DNA of 64,000 bases from Roseicyclus mahoneyensis (GCF_003148775.1 NZ_QGGW01000002.1:310001-374000); one strand, 5' to 3'; shown: positions 18,456-27,279, counted from the first letter of the stretch. Translations and numbers: made by a program. Notes: generated from the letters alone by a model not told the origin.

Positions 18456-18992
18456 TCAGGGCACGATCCACTGTCCCTGCCAGTTCCCGTCGGCACGGTA
18501 GCGGGCGCGACGGTGCGGGTCGGAGAGGAGGAGCGCGTCGACCTCGGTCAGATGGCAGAGGATGCGCGTGAAGCGGGCGGGGTCGCCGGCGGCGCGCTTT
18601 GCTGGACCGGGCAGCGGCGTCCCCGGGACCGGACCGCCGTAATTCGCCTGAGCCTCGGGCGGGAGATTGGCAAAGACGGCGGGATCGCCCGGTTCGAGCA
18701 GGGCCATCGCCCGTGCCCGTATTTGCAGGCGCGGTTTGGGCAGCCAGACATGCAGCGCCACGCGGGGGTCGGCGACGATCTGAACAGCCTTGGGGCTGGC
18801 CGCGTCGGTGTGCACCTCAAGCAGCGCTCCGGACCGCTCCGCGCGGCGCAGCACGAGCGTGCGCAGCTCGGGCCCATCCGTGCCAATGGAGGCCAGCGTG
18901 GGGTGGCGCGCGGGATGGTGGCGGTCGGCTGTGCCTCGGGCAAGGTGCTGCCAGATCGTATCGAGAAGGCCAGTCAGGGTCTCTTCAGTCAT
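18456..18992 (-). CDS. Pyridoxamine 5'-phosphate oxidase-family flavin-binding protein
   Basis: A 178-residue split-barrel protein of the PNPOx-like family, which bind FMN or related cofactors and reduce or oxidise diverse substrates. Visible are the RTLVLRRA strand and the KAVQIVADPRVALHVWLPKPRLQIRA-type core (residues ~43-95), where FMN phosphate is normally bound, and a C-terminal ARYRADGNWQGQWIVP that resembles the end of this subfamily. It is shorter than true PdxH (about 200-215 residues) and lacks its usual C-terminal R-L-x-P ending, so I would not call it vitamin B6 synthesis. Its start overlaps the attH-like stop by 8 bases, making it the last gene of the long minus-strand block. Confidence 0.75.
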   Translation of the reverse strand: MTEETLTGLLDTIWQHLARGTADRHHPARHPTLASIGTDGPELRTLVLRRAERSGALLEVHTDAASPKAVQIVADPRVALHVWLPKPRLQIRARAMALLEPGDPAVFANLPPEAQANYGGPVPGTPLPGPAKRAAGDPARFTRILCHLTEVDALLLSDPHRRARYRADGNWQGQWIVP

Positions 18993-20046
18993 ATCCGGTC
19001 ATCTCCAGGTAGCCGCGCCCGGGATGGGTGCCGGTCATACGGATCGGCCCTTCCCAATAGGAGACGGAGACATCCATCCAAGCCTGTGGGTTGAGCGGCA
19101 GGGTGGTGATGTCGAGCCCACGGTCGGGCAACTCGATCCGCCATTCGGTCGGAACCTCACGGCCAGCAACATCGGTAACGGCCAGCGGCGTCATGGTGAG
19201 CGCACCGTCAAGATAGGCTTGAGTGCTGCCATCCGCCTCGATCCATGTCGCCGCCGTATAGGCCGTGCCATCGGTCTGGCGCAGCGTGAACCCCATCAGC
19301 CGCGCGCCGCTGTCGAACTGGAGCGAGACCCAATCCCACCCCTCCTGGCGTTCCGATAGTGGTTGCGACGACCATTCGCGGTCCAGCCAGGCGTTTCCCG
19401 TGACGGCGACGGGGCCATCGGGCAGGGTCAGCGTGCCGGTGACGCTGTAGAAGGGTTGCGAATAGTAATAGCTGGCCTGCCCCTCGGCGGATTTCACCGA
19501 ATAGCCGCCATCGCCATGAAAGATCAGGGGTCCGGTGGCGGTCAGATCGAGGTCATAGGCGAAATCCGTCCCGCGTGCGGTCAGGGTCAGCGCATCCAGC
19601 GCATCGGCGGCCTCCGGGTCGATCGCTGTCATCGCCCAGTCGTCTATCCACGCGCTGAAGGGCGCAGGTCTGGCGCCGGCCTGCCCGATGCCGCCGCGCG
19701 CAAGCCGTTCTGCGCTGAAATGCGCCTCGGACGAGGTCAAACCCGCATGGCCCATCCAAAGTTGCGACGCATCCCAGCCTTCGGCCTCTCGCGGGGCAAG
19801 AGCGGAGCGGAACAGGGTCCATTGCACGCCATACTCCGCGCCATCCTCGCCGGTCAGCGTCGCGGTCAGATACCACCACTCGATGCGATAGGCCGGGTGC
19901 GGGCCATGATCCTCGGGAAAGTTGAACAGCGCCGGGCTTTGCGGCAGGGCGAAACCGTCGGCGGCCGTGCCGAGGCCCGCGAAACCTTGTGCCCAGATCG
20001 GCGATGCCAGCAGGCACAGGCCAAGGGTGAGGGTCCTAGCGTTCAT
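18985..20046 (-). CDS. AttH-like / CrtC-like lipocalin-fold protein
   Basis: A 353-residue exported protein with a clear signal peptide (residues 1-19, ending PIWAQ). It belongs to the AttH/carotenoid 1,2-hydratase-related family, two lipocalin-like halves. The diagnostic RIEWWYLTATL segment is near residue 55, with WLDREWSS and GWDWVSLQFDSGARLMGF in the second half. Family members are found beside LolD/FtsX-type ABC transporters, exactly as here (named after the Agrobacterium att genes), and their substrate is not settled; a lipid or other hydrophobic molecule is likely. The start overlaps the permease stop by 11 bases. No carotenoid genes are nearby, so a hydratase role in pigment synthesis is unlikely. 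Confidence 0.82.
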   Translation of the reverse strand: MNARTLTLGLCLLASPIWAQGFAGLGTAADGFALPQSPALFNFPEDHGPHPAYRIEWWYLTATLTGEDGAEYGVQWTLFRSALAPREAEGWDASQLWMGHAGLTSSEAHFSAERLARGGIGQAGARPAPFSAWIDDWAMTAIDPEAADALDALTLTARGTDFAYDLDLTATGPLIFHGDGGYSVKSAEGQASYYYSQPFYSVTGTLTLPDGPVAVTGNAWLDREWSSQPLSERQEGWDWVSLQFDSGARLMGFTLRQTDGTAYTAATWIEADGSTQAYLDGALTMTPLAVTDVAGREVPTEWRIELPDRGLDITTLPLNPQAWMDVSVSYWEGPIRMTGTHPGRGYLEMTGYD

Positions 20047-22441
20047 GCGCGAACACCTTGAGCAGGGTCGTAGGCGGCATGCGCGCCAGCCGCAGGGCCG
20101 GCACGGCCGCGGCGAGGGCGGCAGCCAGCAACGCCAGCGCGAAGAGGCGCAGCCAATCGGCGGGGAACAGCGTCATCGGAAGCCGCCAGCCAAAGGCTTC
20201 CACATTCACGACCGCCAGCAGAACCCAAGCCAGACACAGGCCAACCGGCAGGGCCAGCGCAAAGGTCAGCGCGGCAAGGATCAGGCTGCGTGCCAGTTCG
20301 AACCACGCAAGACGCGCGCGTGTCAGGCCCAGTGCCCAGACCGGGGCCAGTTGCGGCAGGCGCATGTCGGCCAGCGTCAACAGGCTGGTCAATAGCGCGA
20401 AACCTGCGACGCCCAGCGTCAGCACGTTCAAGGCGCCGGTGATGAGGAAGGTCTGCTCGAAGACCTCCATCGAAAACCGCTTGATCTGGGTCTGATTGAT
20501 GACGGCGTCGGTGGGCAGGCCGAAATCTTCGCGCAGGGCTGTGGCCAACATCGGGGCATCCTCGGGTGCGATGCGCAGGGCAAACCGTGTCTGGGGCACG
20601 TCTGGAAACGTCTCTGCAAAGCGGCTCAGGGTCACAATCGCTTGTGCCGCCGGGTTGCCGTAATCGGAATAGACCCCGGCGATGGTGAGGGTCAGATCCG
20701 GCGTGATTTCGAGCGGATCGCCCAGTGACAGGTCGGCAAAGCGGGCAAGCTGTTCGTTTATCAGCACGGCTTGGCCGCTGGCCATTATGTCCCAGGCGTC
20801 GGGCACGGCCTGCAACAGCGGCCAGTGATCGCGGTAAGTGGCATGATCGATATGGCCGAACACCTCGCCGGGGCGACCGGAAAGGGGCACTTCGGCGCTG
20901 ACGATGGGCAGGATCGCTTGGGCGCGGGGGATAAGGAAGGCGCGCAGGCGCGCAGCCTCGTCAAGACTTGCGGCGGTGACGTAGAGTTCGGGCGCAAGCC
21001 GCTGGTCAAGCCAACCGATGAATGTTCCTCGGAACGACCCCACCATGGTCGATACCCCGATATTGGCCGCCAGCGCCAACAAAAGCGCCATCAGAGCAAG
21101 GGACAGGCCCGGCAATTGCTGCCGCGTGTCAGCGAAGAGCCATTGCGCCAGCGCGCCCCGTGCCCCACGCCCGGTCAGGTGCAGCACAAGGCCCAGCGAT
21201 GCGGGCAAGATCATGGCCGCCCCCAGCAACAAACCCGCCAACGCGGCAAAGCCTGTCAGAAGCGACCCGCCCCAGACGCCAAGGGCAAGTGCGGTGGCGA
21301 AACAGGCCGTGGCGACCAGCGCCTGCACCCGCATCGACCGGGCCGAGGCCAATGCCCAAGCCCGCGGGTTGGCTGGTGCAAGGATCGGCATGCTCGCGGT
21401 GCGGCGCAGGGCCTGCGCCCCCGCAAGCGCGGCGCCGGCCAGCGTCATTCCCAGCGCCGAGGCCGCCCAGACCGGATCGAAGCTCAGCGTTCCGGGGATG
21501 GTCGCGCCGTAGAGCCCGCGCAGGGTGCCCGCGACACCGGGCATGAGCGCTGCGGCGATCCCATATCCAAGCACAAGGCCCAAGACCCCGGCAAACAGGG
21601 TCAAAACGGCCAGTTCGAGACTGATGGCGACCAGCAGGCTTCGCAGGGGCAGACCCAGCGCGCGCAAGGTCCGGATCGTCGCGCGGCGCTGTTCAAAGGC
21701 CAGACCGATGGCGGCATGGACGATGAACAGGCCCACGGCAAAGGACAAAAGGCCAAAGGCGGTGAGGTTGAGATGAAAGCTGTCGGTCAGGCTTGCGATA
21801 TCGGTGGTGGCGCCTGGCCGTTCCAGTCGCAGGTCTGTTGCCTGCTCAAGGGGCGGCAGGCCCGCGGGCTGAACCCGGGCCACCAGAAGGTAGCTCGGAT
21901 CGTGCTGGTCCATCAGCCGCGCCGCGGTTCCGATGTCGGTGAGCGCGGCGCCGGGCGGAATACCCTCGCGCAGAACGATCTCGGGCAGGCCCGGGGGCAA
22001 CGATCCCAAGGATGTTTCTTCCTCCATCAACAGCAGGCCGGGGGCGGTGAAAAAGGTGGGCAGGTCCAGCGCCTCGCCCTGCAGCGCCGGGGCACCGGCT
22101 TCGGGCGGGGCCGTGAGCGGGTCGATGCCAAGGAGGCGCAGGCGAGCCTCACCCTCGCGCAGCTCGCCCGAGATGACCGGGGAGACAAGGTAGCCGGCGC
22201 GGCGCAGGGCCACGAATTCGGCCAAGGGCACCGGCCGCCCGGAGGCAGAGACGAGCCGGTCAAGACTGTCTTGACCCAAGGTCGCGGCGGCCTGCGCGTA
22301 GGAGGTGCGCGCCTCGGCATTGATCGCCTGCACGCCCGACCAGAGCGCTGTGGCCAGCGCCAGCCCGGCAATCAGGGTTGCGAGTTGGCCGGGGTGACGT
22401 CGCCAGTGGGACAACAGGGTCGAAACGGCGGTCTGGATCAT
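20036..22441 (-). CDS. FtsX-type ABC transporter permease (double FtsX domain)
   Basis: A large permease (801 residues) of the MacB/FtsX superfamily. A first membrane helix lies near residues 21-40, then a periplasmic domain of ~200 residues, three helices (about 245-370), two further helices (about 380-440) and a second helix-periplasm-three-helix unit reaching the C-terminus (ALRLARMPPTTLLKVFAHER). Two FtsX domains in one chain let it work as a full permease with the single ATPase encoded just upstream. Such systems export or mechanically release lipophilic molecules or lipoproteins rather than import. The start is the ATG at 22441, one base after the ATPase stop. It overlaps the AttH-like gene, the probable periplasmic partner. 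Confidence 0.88.
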   Translation of the reverse strand: MIQTAVSTLLSHWRRHPGQLATLIAGLALATALWSGVQAINAEARTSYAQAAATLGQDSLDRLVSASGRPVPLAEFVALRRAGYLVSPVISGELREGEARLRLLGIDPLTAPPEAGAPALQGEALDLPTFFTAPGLLLMEEETSLGSLPPGLPEIVLREGIPPGAALTDIGTAARLMDQHDPSYLLVARVQPAGLPPLEQATDLRLERPGATTDIASLTDSFHLNLTAFGLLSFAVGLFIVHAAIGLAFEQRRATIRTLRALGLPLRSLLVAISLELAVLTLFAGVLGLVLGYGIAAALMPGVAGTLRGLYGATIPGTLSFDPVWAASALGMTLAGAALAGAQALRRTASMPILAPANPRAWALASARSMRVQALVATACFATALALGVWGGSLLTGFAALAGLLLGAAMILPASLGLVLHLTGRGARGALAQWLFADTRQQLPGLSLALMALLLALAANIGVSTMVGSFRGTFIGWLDQRLAPELYVTAASLDEAARLRAFLIPRAQAILPIVSAEVPLSGRPGEVFGHIDHATYRDHWPLLQAVPDAWDIMASGQAVLINEQLARFADLSLGDPLEITPDLTLTIAGVYSDYGNPAAQAIVTLSRFAETFPDVPQTRFALRIAPEDAPMLATALREDFGLPTDAVINQTQIKRFSMEVFEQTFLITGALNVLTLGVAGFALLTSLLTLADMRLPQLAPVWALGLTRARLAWFELARSLILAALTFALALPVGLCLAWVLLAVVNVEAFGWRLPMTLFPADWLRLFALALLAAALAAAVPALRLARMPPTTLLKVFAHER

Positions 22442-22442
22442 G

Positions 22443-23111
22443 TCATGCGACCAGAGGTGCGGCGGACAGCAGGCCACGCGACAGGTGCAGGCGGCGGTCG
22501 AGACGGGCAGCCAGCCGGGTCGAGTGGGTGACCATCATCAGGGCCGCGCCGGTGTCGCGCACCAGATCGAGCAGCAGGTCAAGCACGGCATCGCCGGTGG
22601 CCTCGTCCAGATTGCCCGTCGGTTCATCCGCAAGGATCAGCGCAGGACCATTTGCCACCGCGCGGGCGATGGCGACGCGTTGCTGCTGGCCGCCCGAAAG
22701 ATCCTCGGGATAGCGCGCGGTCAGGGCGCTGATGCCCAAACGGTCGGCCAGCATGGCGCATCGCGCGGGGTCGTGTCGCCCGGACAGGCGGGCCTGAAAG
22801 GCGATGTTCTGGGCCACGGTCAGCGACGGGATCAGGTTGAACTGCTGGAACACCAGCCCGATCCGATCCCGGCGCAAGGCGGCGCGACCGCTATCGTCCA
22901 GCGTGGCGATTTCGACCCCATCCAGCCTGATCGAGCCTGCATCAGGCTGATCCAAGGCCGCCACCAGATGCAGAAGCGTGCTTTTGCCCGATCCGCTTTC
23001 GCCGGTGAGCGCAAGGCTCTGGCCCGCGTCCAGCGTAAGCGACACGCCGTTCAGCACGGACACAGGCCCATAGGCCTTGGTCAGTTCCTCGATGTGCAAC
23101 AGCAGTCCCAT
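22443..23111 (-). CDS. LolD/MacB-type ABC transporter ATPase
   Basis: ATP-binding subunit (222 residues) of the LolD/MacB/FtsE family. Walker A GESGSGKST is at residues 37-45, the signature LSGGQQQR lies in the middle, Walker B is ILADEPTGNLDEAT, and the switch histidine is in MMVTHS. It couples to the FtsX-type permease encoded one base downstream and, by gene order, to the AttH-like protein. It starts 39 bases after the tonB stop on the same strand, with no terminator between them, so it may share the B12-riboswitch transcript. Confidence 0.92.
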   Translation of the reverse strand: MGLLLHIEELTKAYGPVSVLNGVSLTLDAGQSLALTGESGSGKSTLLHLVAALDQPDAGSIRLDGVEIATLDDSGRAALRRDRIGLVFQQFNLIPSLTVAQNIAFQARLSGRHDPARCAMLADRLGISALTARYPEDLSGGQQQRVAIARAVANGPALILADEPTGNLDEATGDAVLDLLLDLVRDTGAALMMVTHSTRLAARLDRRLHLSRGLLSAAPLVA

Positions 23112-23150
23112 GACCCCCTACCTAGCGGTCGCGCGCGTCAGTGAAAGGGC

Positions 23151-24152
23151 CTAGCGAAACCGGATCGGCAGGGAAAAGCCGTAGCTCGTCTCGGTCAGGC
23201 CCGCGGGGGCGGCGGGAAAGGACCCGGCGCGCCGGACGGCCGTCATCGCGGCTTCGTCCAGCGCCGGGTCGCCCGAGGATCTGGCGACCGACAGACCCGC
23301 CAATTGCCCGCTGCGTGAGACCTGAAGGGCCAGCACCACCTGACCCGACGCCCGGACACGCGGGCGGGCGCGTTCGATCCGCGCCATGATCTGCCCGCCC
23401 CATTGCGCCATCAAGCTTTGGCGGTCGGCGGCGCTGAGCGTGGCGGGGGCCTGTGTCGGCGCAGGTGATGCTCCTTGTGCGGCCCCGTTGCCGGCGCCTG
23501 CGGCAACGCGGGCAGGTTGTGGCGTCGATGGCGGGCTGGCTGTGGGCGCGACCTGTGCCGGTGGCGGGGCGAACGGGCGGACGGGCGGCCGTGGAGAGGT
23601 GGCGGTGGCCAGTTCCGTGCTGCCGGGCGGGGCGGGTGCGGCTGTGTCTGGTGCGGGGTTTGATGGGGTTTCGGGCGTGGTCAGCGGCGGCGAGCCGTTG
23701 CGCGGTGGCGCGAGATCGACGTGGTCGGGTGCGGCGGGCGGGGTCTCGGGTATCGGCATCGCCGGGGCGATCGGCACGACGGGCATCGCGGGACGCGGGG
23801 GGGCTGGCGCCGGGGTCCGCTCGACCGGGGGAGTTTCCGCAGGTGTCTGCTGTGGCAGTGGTGGCATTGCCGGCAGGCGTTGCGGTGTGCTGTCCATGGG
23901 CAATTCGACGGCATTTTCCGAGACCACCGGCTGGGCCATGGACGCGGCCGATGTCATCGGGTCGGGCGGCGTCGTCCAGCGGGTGGCCAATGCGGCAAGG
24001 CTTTCCGGTGCAGCTTGCAGGCTGATCCGGTCGGCACCCTGCGCACCTTGTCCGTCGGGCCCTCCGCTGCTGGTGCCAAGCCCCGACATCACCCCGGCAT
24101 GCACCGCCGCCGACAGGCCCAGAAAGGCAGCGATTTCGGCGGCCCGTCTCAT
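23151..24152 (-). CDS. tonB: TonB energy transducer
   Basis: TonB-family protein (333 residues) that carries proton-motive energy from ExbB/ExbD to outer-membrane receptors. The N-terminal anchor (residues ~6-24) contains Ser14 and His18, the SxxxH pair typical of energised TonB. Residues ~55-235 form a long Pro/Ala-rich periplasm-spanning linker. The last ~85 residues (GQVVLALQVSRSG onward, ending SLPIRFR) are the C-terminal domain that grips TonB boxes. Its ATG overlaps the exbD2 stop (ATGA). Because it ends the btuBFCD-exbBDD run, it is probably dedicated to the B12 receptor, though TonB proteins can serve several receptors. Confidence 0.9.
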   Translation of the reverse strand: MRRAAEIAAFLGLSAAVHAGVMSGLGTSSGGPDGQGAQGADRISLQAAPESLAALATRWTTPPDPMTSAASMAQPVVSENAVELPMDSTPQRLPAMPPLPQQTPAETPPVERTPAPAPPRPAMPVVPIAPAMPIPETPPAAPDHVDLAPPRNGSPPLTTPETPSNPAPDTAAPAPPGSTELATATSPRPPVRPFAPPPAQVAPTASPPSTPQPARVAAGAGNGAAQGASPAPTQAPATLSAADRQSLMAQWGGQIMARIERARPRVRASGQVVLALQVSRSGQLAGLSVARSSGDPALDEAAMTAVRRAGSFPAAPAGLTETSYGFSLPIRFR

Positions 24153-24535
24153 GGGCGGACCGTGATCAGGCGAATATCGGACACGCCCTGCGCCGCCAGA
24201 CGGGGCAAGAGCCGCGCAAGATCGGCGGCGGAAAATGCGGCGTCGGCCAGAACCGGCAGCGGTCCGTCCCTGTCTGCTTCGGCCAGCGCCGCGAGCGCGT
24301 CCTCGCCCGTGGTCGCGCCAAAGATCAGTGTGCCATCGGCCATGATGTAAAGCGTCCCCGCCTCCGGGTCGGTCTGTGGCATGTCGGCTGTTGGCGGCGT
24401 AAGGTCTTGCGGCGGCGGTGGGGTCAGGCTGGCCGTCATCAGAAAGAAGATCAGCAACAAGAACACCACATTGATCATCGGCACGATGGCCCGATCCTGC
24501 CCGCCACGGGGCCGTGAGGGGCCACCGAAGGTCAC
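24149..24535 (-). CDS. ExbD-family protein with Asn at the proton site (second ExbD)
   Basis: A 128-residue ExbD/TolR-family protein: a short N-terminal tail, one membrane helix (about 18-37) and a periplasmic domain. In E. coli ExbD the helix carries an essential aspartate (Asp25) that shuttles protons. At the equivalent position this protein has Asn22 in VPMINVVFLLL, read clearly as AAT. The first ExbD encoded immediately upstream keeps Asp22. The rest of the helix is intact, so this is not a decayed copy; it may pair with the first ExbD in an asymmetric dimer inside the ExbB ring. Starts and stops overlap by four bases on both sides (ATGA), so exbB-exbD-exbD2-tonB are translated as one unit. 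Confidence 0.9.
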   Translation of the reverse strand: MTFGGPSRPRGGQDRAIVPMINVVFLLLIFFLMTASLTPPPPQDLTPPTADMPQTDPEAGTLYIMADGTLIFGATTGEDALAALAEADRDGPLPVLADAAFSAADLARLLPRLAAQGVSDIRLITVRP

Positions 24536-24921
24536 GGGCTCACCAAGGCAAGCGTGGTGAAGCCCGCCCGCTCCAAAAGGCCCATCCCATCCATCAGGCG
24601 CTGCAGGTCAACGCCTTCTGCCGGTTGCACGAGGATGAGGTCCGAACCCGTGTCTGTCAGGCGGCTCAGGGTCTCGATCAATCCGTCCAGATCGGTGATC
24701 TGGCCGTTCAGCCTGAACCCCTCCGGCTCGATCCGGACAAGGCGCGGCGGGCCTTGCCACTCCGCGCCGCCACTGGCCGCGATGCGCAACTCAAGCGCGC
24801 CTTCCTGCCCGAACCGGGCGGCCAGCATAAAGAACACCAGCAGCAGGAACACCACATCGATCATCGGCGTCAGGCTCGGGCGACGGCGCGGCCGCGCGGG
24901 CGCGAAACAAAACCCCGTCAT
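24532..24921 (-). CDS. exbD: ExbD biopolymer transport protein (first ExbD)
   Basis: ExbD (129 residues), a component of the proton-driven motor that energises TonB. It has a basic N-terminal cytoplasmic tail (RPRRR, residues 10-14 region), a membrane helix starting TPMIDVVFLLLVFF with the proton-carrying Asp22, and a periplasmic domain ending TTLALVSP. I start it at the ATG at 24921: the frame is open far upstream, but that part overlaps exbB. The ATG overlaps the exbB stop, and its stop overlaps the start of the second, Asn-bearing ExbD. Confidence 0.9.
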   Translation of the reverse strand: MTGFCFAPARPRRRPSLTPMIDVVFLLLVFFMLAARFGQEGALELRIAASGGAEWQGPPRLVRIEPEGFRLNGQITDLDGLIETLSRLTDTGSDLILVQPAEGVDLQRLMDGMGLLERAGFTTLALVSP

Positions 24922-25544
24922 CGTGCGCCCCCGCGGGTGAAGATGCGGGTGGCGTCCCCCTCCATGTCGGCCTGCACTCGGTCGGCGATGCTGTCGAACC
25001 ATGTGAGCGCCGCGGCGGCAGGGATCGCCACGGCCATCCCTGCGGCGGTGGTCAAGAGCGCCTCCCAGATGCCGCCGGCCAGCGTGGCGGGATCGGTCTG
25101 GCCACCGGCCTCCTGCAGGGCCTGAAACGCGGCGATCATGCCAAGAACGGTGCCCAGCAGCCCCAGCAAAGGCGCGATGGTTACGATCAGGTCGAGCGGG
25201 CGCAAGCCGGCGCGCAACTCGGCCAGCATGGTGCGTGCGATGCGGGCGGTTTCCTCGCGCGCGGCCTCGTCGGACAGGAAGACATCGCGGTGCGCCGACA
25301 TCGCGGCATGGGCCAGCCTTGCGCGGACGGACCGGCGCGCGGTCAGCAGCGACAGGGCGCCCACTGCGTCGCCCTGTTGCCACAACGTGATCGCTTCTGT
25401 CGCGACATGCCCACCGGACCAGGCCCCGAGCGTGGACAAGCGGTAGAGCTTCCACAAGATCAGGGCGAGCGTCAGAACCGACAGCGCGGCGATGGCCCAG
25501 ATCACCGGGCCGCCGCGCGTCAGAAGATCGGGCATGTCGGTCAT
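24918..25544 (-). CDS. exbB: ExbB/TolQ/MotA-family proton channel protein
   Basis: ExbB-like protein (208 residues) forming the ring around ExbD. It has a first membrane helix at about residues 13-32, a cytoplasmic segment of ~85 residues, then two helices around IVTIAPLLGLLGTVLGMIAAF and WEALLTTAAGMAVAIPAAAAL. These carry the threonines and the GLLGTV motif characteristic of the MotA/TolQ/ExbB family. I start it at the ATG at 25544, which overlaps the stop of the upstream ABC ATPase gene (ATGA). Its position between the B12 transporter and the ExbD/TonB genes argues for a role with BtuB rather than a Tol-Pal system. Confidence 0.9.
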   Translation of the reverse strand: MTDMPDLLTRGGPVIWAIAALSVLTLALILWKLYRLSTLGAWSGGHVATEAITLWQQGDAVGALSLLTARRSVRARLAHAAMSAHRDVFLSDEAAREETARIARTMLAELRAGLRPLDLIVTIAPLLGLLGTVLGMIAAFQALQEAGGQTDPATLAGGIWEALLTTAAGMAVAIPAAAALTWFDSIADRVQADMEGDATRIFTRGGAR

Positions 25545-26296
25545 GTCAGCACCTCGAGCGGCTGAAAGATGACGCCGTCGGGTCCGCGCGTCAAATGGGC
25601 TGAAATGCCGAAGACATCGGCGAGATTGGCCTTGGTCAGCACTTTCTCGGGCGGTCCGTCGGCATGGATGCGGCCCCGGTGCATCAGGATCAGCCGGGTG
25701 CAATGGCGCGCGGCAAGGCCAAGATCATGGAGCGAGACCATGATCGCCTTGCCCCCGGCGGCCAGCTGGGCAAAGGCCTGCATCGTGGCGATCTGGTGGC
25801 CGGGGTCGAGGCCCGCGATGGGCTCATCCGCGAGGATCAGCGGTGTGTCCTGCGCCAGCGCGCGGGCGATCAGGACGCGGGCCTGTTCGCCGCCCGACAA
25901 CTTGGTCGCGGGGCGCGCCTCAAAGCCCGACAGGTCCATGATCCGCAACGCCTCCGCGACGGCGGCGCGGTCGGTTTCGCTCGGGCGCTGGCCCGCCGCC
26001 AGATGGGGCGTCCGGCCCAGTGTCACCAGCGTCTCGACACTCACAGGCCAGGCGATCTCGCGCGCTTGCGGCAGCCACGCGACGTGGCGGGCGCGAGTCT
26101 GCGGGGCCATATCCGTCAGCGAAGACATGCCCGTATGTGGCAGAAGACCAAGCGCGCCGCGCATCAGCGTGGTCTTGCCCGCACCATTCGGCCCGATCAG
26201 GCCGACCAGTTCCCCAGGCGCGATGGCCAGGCTGGCGCCGTCGACCACGGGGCAGTCGCCGCGCATCACAGTCAGACGGTCCAGCGCCAGATGCAT
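25541..26296 (-). CDS. btuD: Vitamin B12 ABC transporter ATPase (BtuD/FecE type)
   Basis: ATPase (251 residues) of the FecCD-type importer family that includes BtuD, FhuC and HmuV. Walker A GPNGAGKT is at 35-42, the signature LSGGEQARV about residue 133, Walker B LILADEPIAGLD and the switch histidine in MVSLHDLGLA. By sequence alone the substrate (B12, haem or siderophore) cannot be told; the cobalamin riboswitch upstream of the operon decides for B12. The start is the ATG at 26296, sharing its A with the permease stop (TGATG); a GTG at 26299 is an alternative. The stop overlaps the exbB start. Confidence 0.88.
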   Translation of the reverse strand: MHLALDRLTVMRGDCPVVDGASLAIAPGELVGLIGPNGAGKTTLMRGALGLLPHTGMSSLTDMAPQTRARHVAWLPQAREIAWPVSVETLVTLGRTPHLAAGQRPSETDRAAVAEALRIMDLSGFEARPATKLSGGEQARVLIARALAQDTPLILADEPIAGLDPGHQIATMQAFAQLAAGGKAIMVSLHDLGLAARHCTRLILMHRGRIHADGPPEKVLTKANLADVFGISAHLTRGPDGVIFQPLEVLT

Positions 26297-27279
26297 CACA
26301 GCGCCCTCCGCGTCTTGTAGATCAGGTGCAAGAACAGCGGCGCGCCGATGATCGCCATGAGGACGCCGAGCTTAAGGTCGCGCTCGGGCAGCACCAGCCG
26401 CACGGCGATGTCGGCCAAAAGCACCATTGCCGCCCCCCCAAGCGCTGAGGCGGGCAAAAGGACCGAAGGCCGGGCGCCGACGAGCGGGCGCAACAGATGC
26501 GGCACGACCAGCCCGACAAAGCCGATGGCACCCGCGACCGCTGTTGCCGCGCCAACGCAGGCCGCGACGCCCAGAACCAGTTGCAGGCGCATCCGGTCAA
26601 GCCTGATGCCCATGGCGGCGGCGGCATCCTCGCCCAGTGTCAGCGCATCGAGGCCCCGGCCCAGCGGCAGCAACAGCGCCCAGCCGACCGCCATGAAGGG
26701 TACGGCAAGCCAGACATGGGAAAACGACCGATCCGCCAGAGATCCCATCATCCAGAACACGATCTCCGCCGTGGCGAAGGGATTGGGCGAGAGGTTCAGT
26801 ACCAGCGAGGTCAGCGCACCGGCCAGCGCCGAAATCGCGATACCAGCGAGGATCAGTGTCAGCGACCCGCCACGCGGCCCGGCAAGTGCGAGGATCAGCA
26901 GGACCGCGATCACCGCACCGGCAAGCGCCGTCAAGGGCAGGGCAAGGGCAAAGGCCGCGGCAAATCCGGTCTGGATGGCGATGACGGCGCCCAAAGCCGC
27001 AGAGCCTGAGACGCCGATCAGACCCGGTTCGGCCAAAGGATTGCGCAAATAGCCCTGCAGCGCCGCGCCCGACAGGCCGAGGCTCGCGCCGATCATGACG
27101 GCAAGGATCGCGCGGGGCAGGCGGATCTCGCGCATCACCAGCGTCACGGCCTCGCCTTGCCCGGTGATGAGGGCTGACACACTTTCGCTGAAGCCAAAGC
27201 CCGCAGGGCCGGTCAGCAGCGAGAGGGCAAACAGTGCAGTGGTCAGCAAGCCCAGTCCGGGGAACAGGGCGCGGGTCAT
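26296..27279 (-). CDS. btuC: Vitamin B12 ABC transporter permease (BtuC/FecCD type)
   Basis: Inner-membrane permease (327 residues) of the FecCD family with about ten membrane helices. It has the typical IRLPRAILAVMIGASLGLSGAALQG start region near residue 52, where the first-periplasmic-loop Gly-rich motif LRNPLAEPGLIGVSGSA follows, and the GLVVPHLLRPLVG coupling-helix region in the C-terminal third. Two copies would pair with two BtuD. The ATG overlaps the binding-protein stop (ATGA) and the stop overlaps btuD. The assignment to B12 rather than iron chelates is from the riboswitch and the adjacent BtuB-like receptor. Confidence 0.88.
   Translation of the reverse strand: MTRALFPGLGLLTTALFALSLLTGPAGFGFSESVSALITGQGEAVTLVMREIRLPRAILAVMIGASLGLSGAALQGYLRNPLAEPGLIGVSGSAALGAVIAIQTGFAAAFALALPLTALAGAVIAVLLILALAGPRGGSLTLILAGIAISALAGALTSLVLNLSPNPFATAEIVFWMMGSLADRSFSHVWLAVPFMAVGWALLLPLGRGLDALTLGEDAAAAMGIRLDRMRLQLVLGVAACVGAATAVAGAIGFVGLVVPHLLRPLVGARPSVLLPASALGGAAMVLLADIAVRLVLPERDLKLGVLMAIIGAPLFLHLIYKTRRAL

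Noticed and set aside
18985-20046. Carotenoid 1,2-hydratase (CrtC) of a photosynthesis cluster
   Set aside because: The family resemblance is real, but there are no crt, bch or puf genes and the neighbours are an ABC exporter as with AttH.
20771-22531. A 586-codon plus-strand frame opposite the FtsX-type permease
   Set aside because: Gln/Arg/Gly-rich composition without hydrophobic core; the permease on the other strand is certain.
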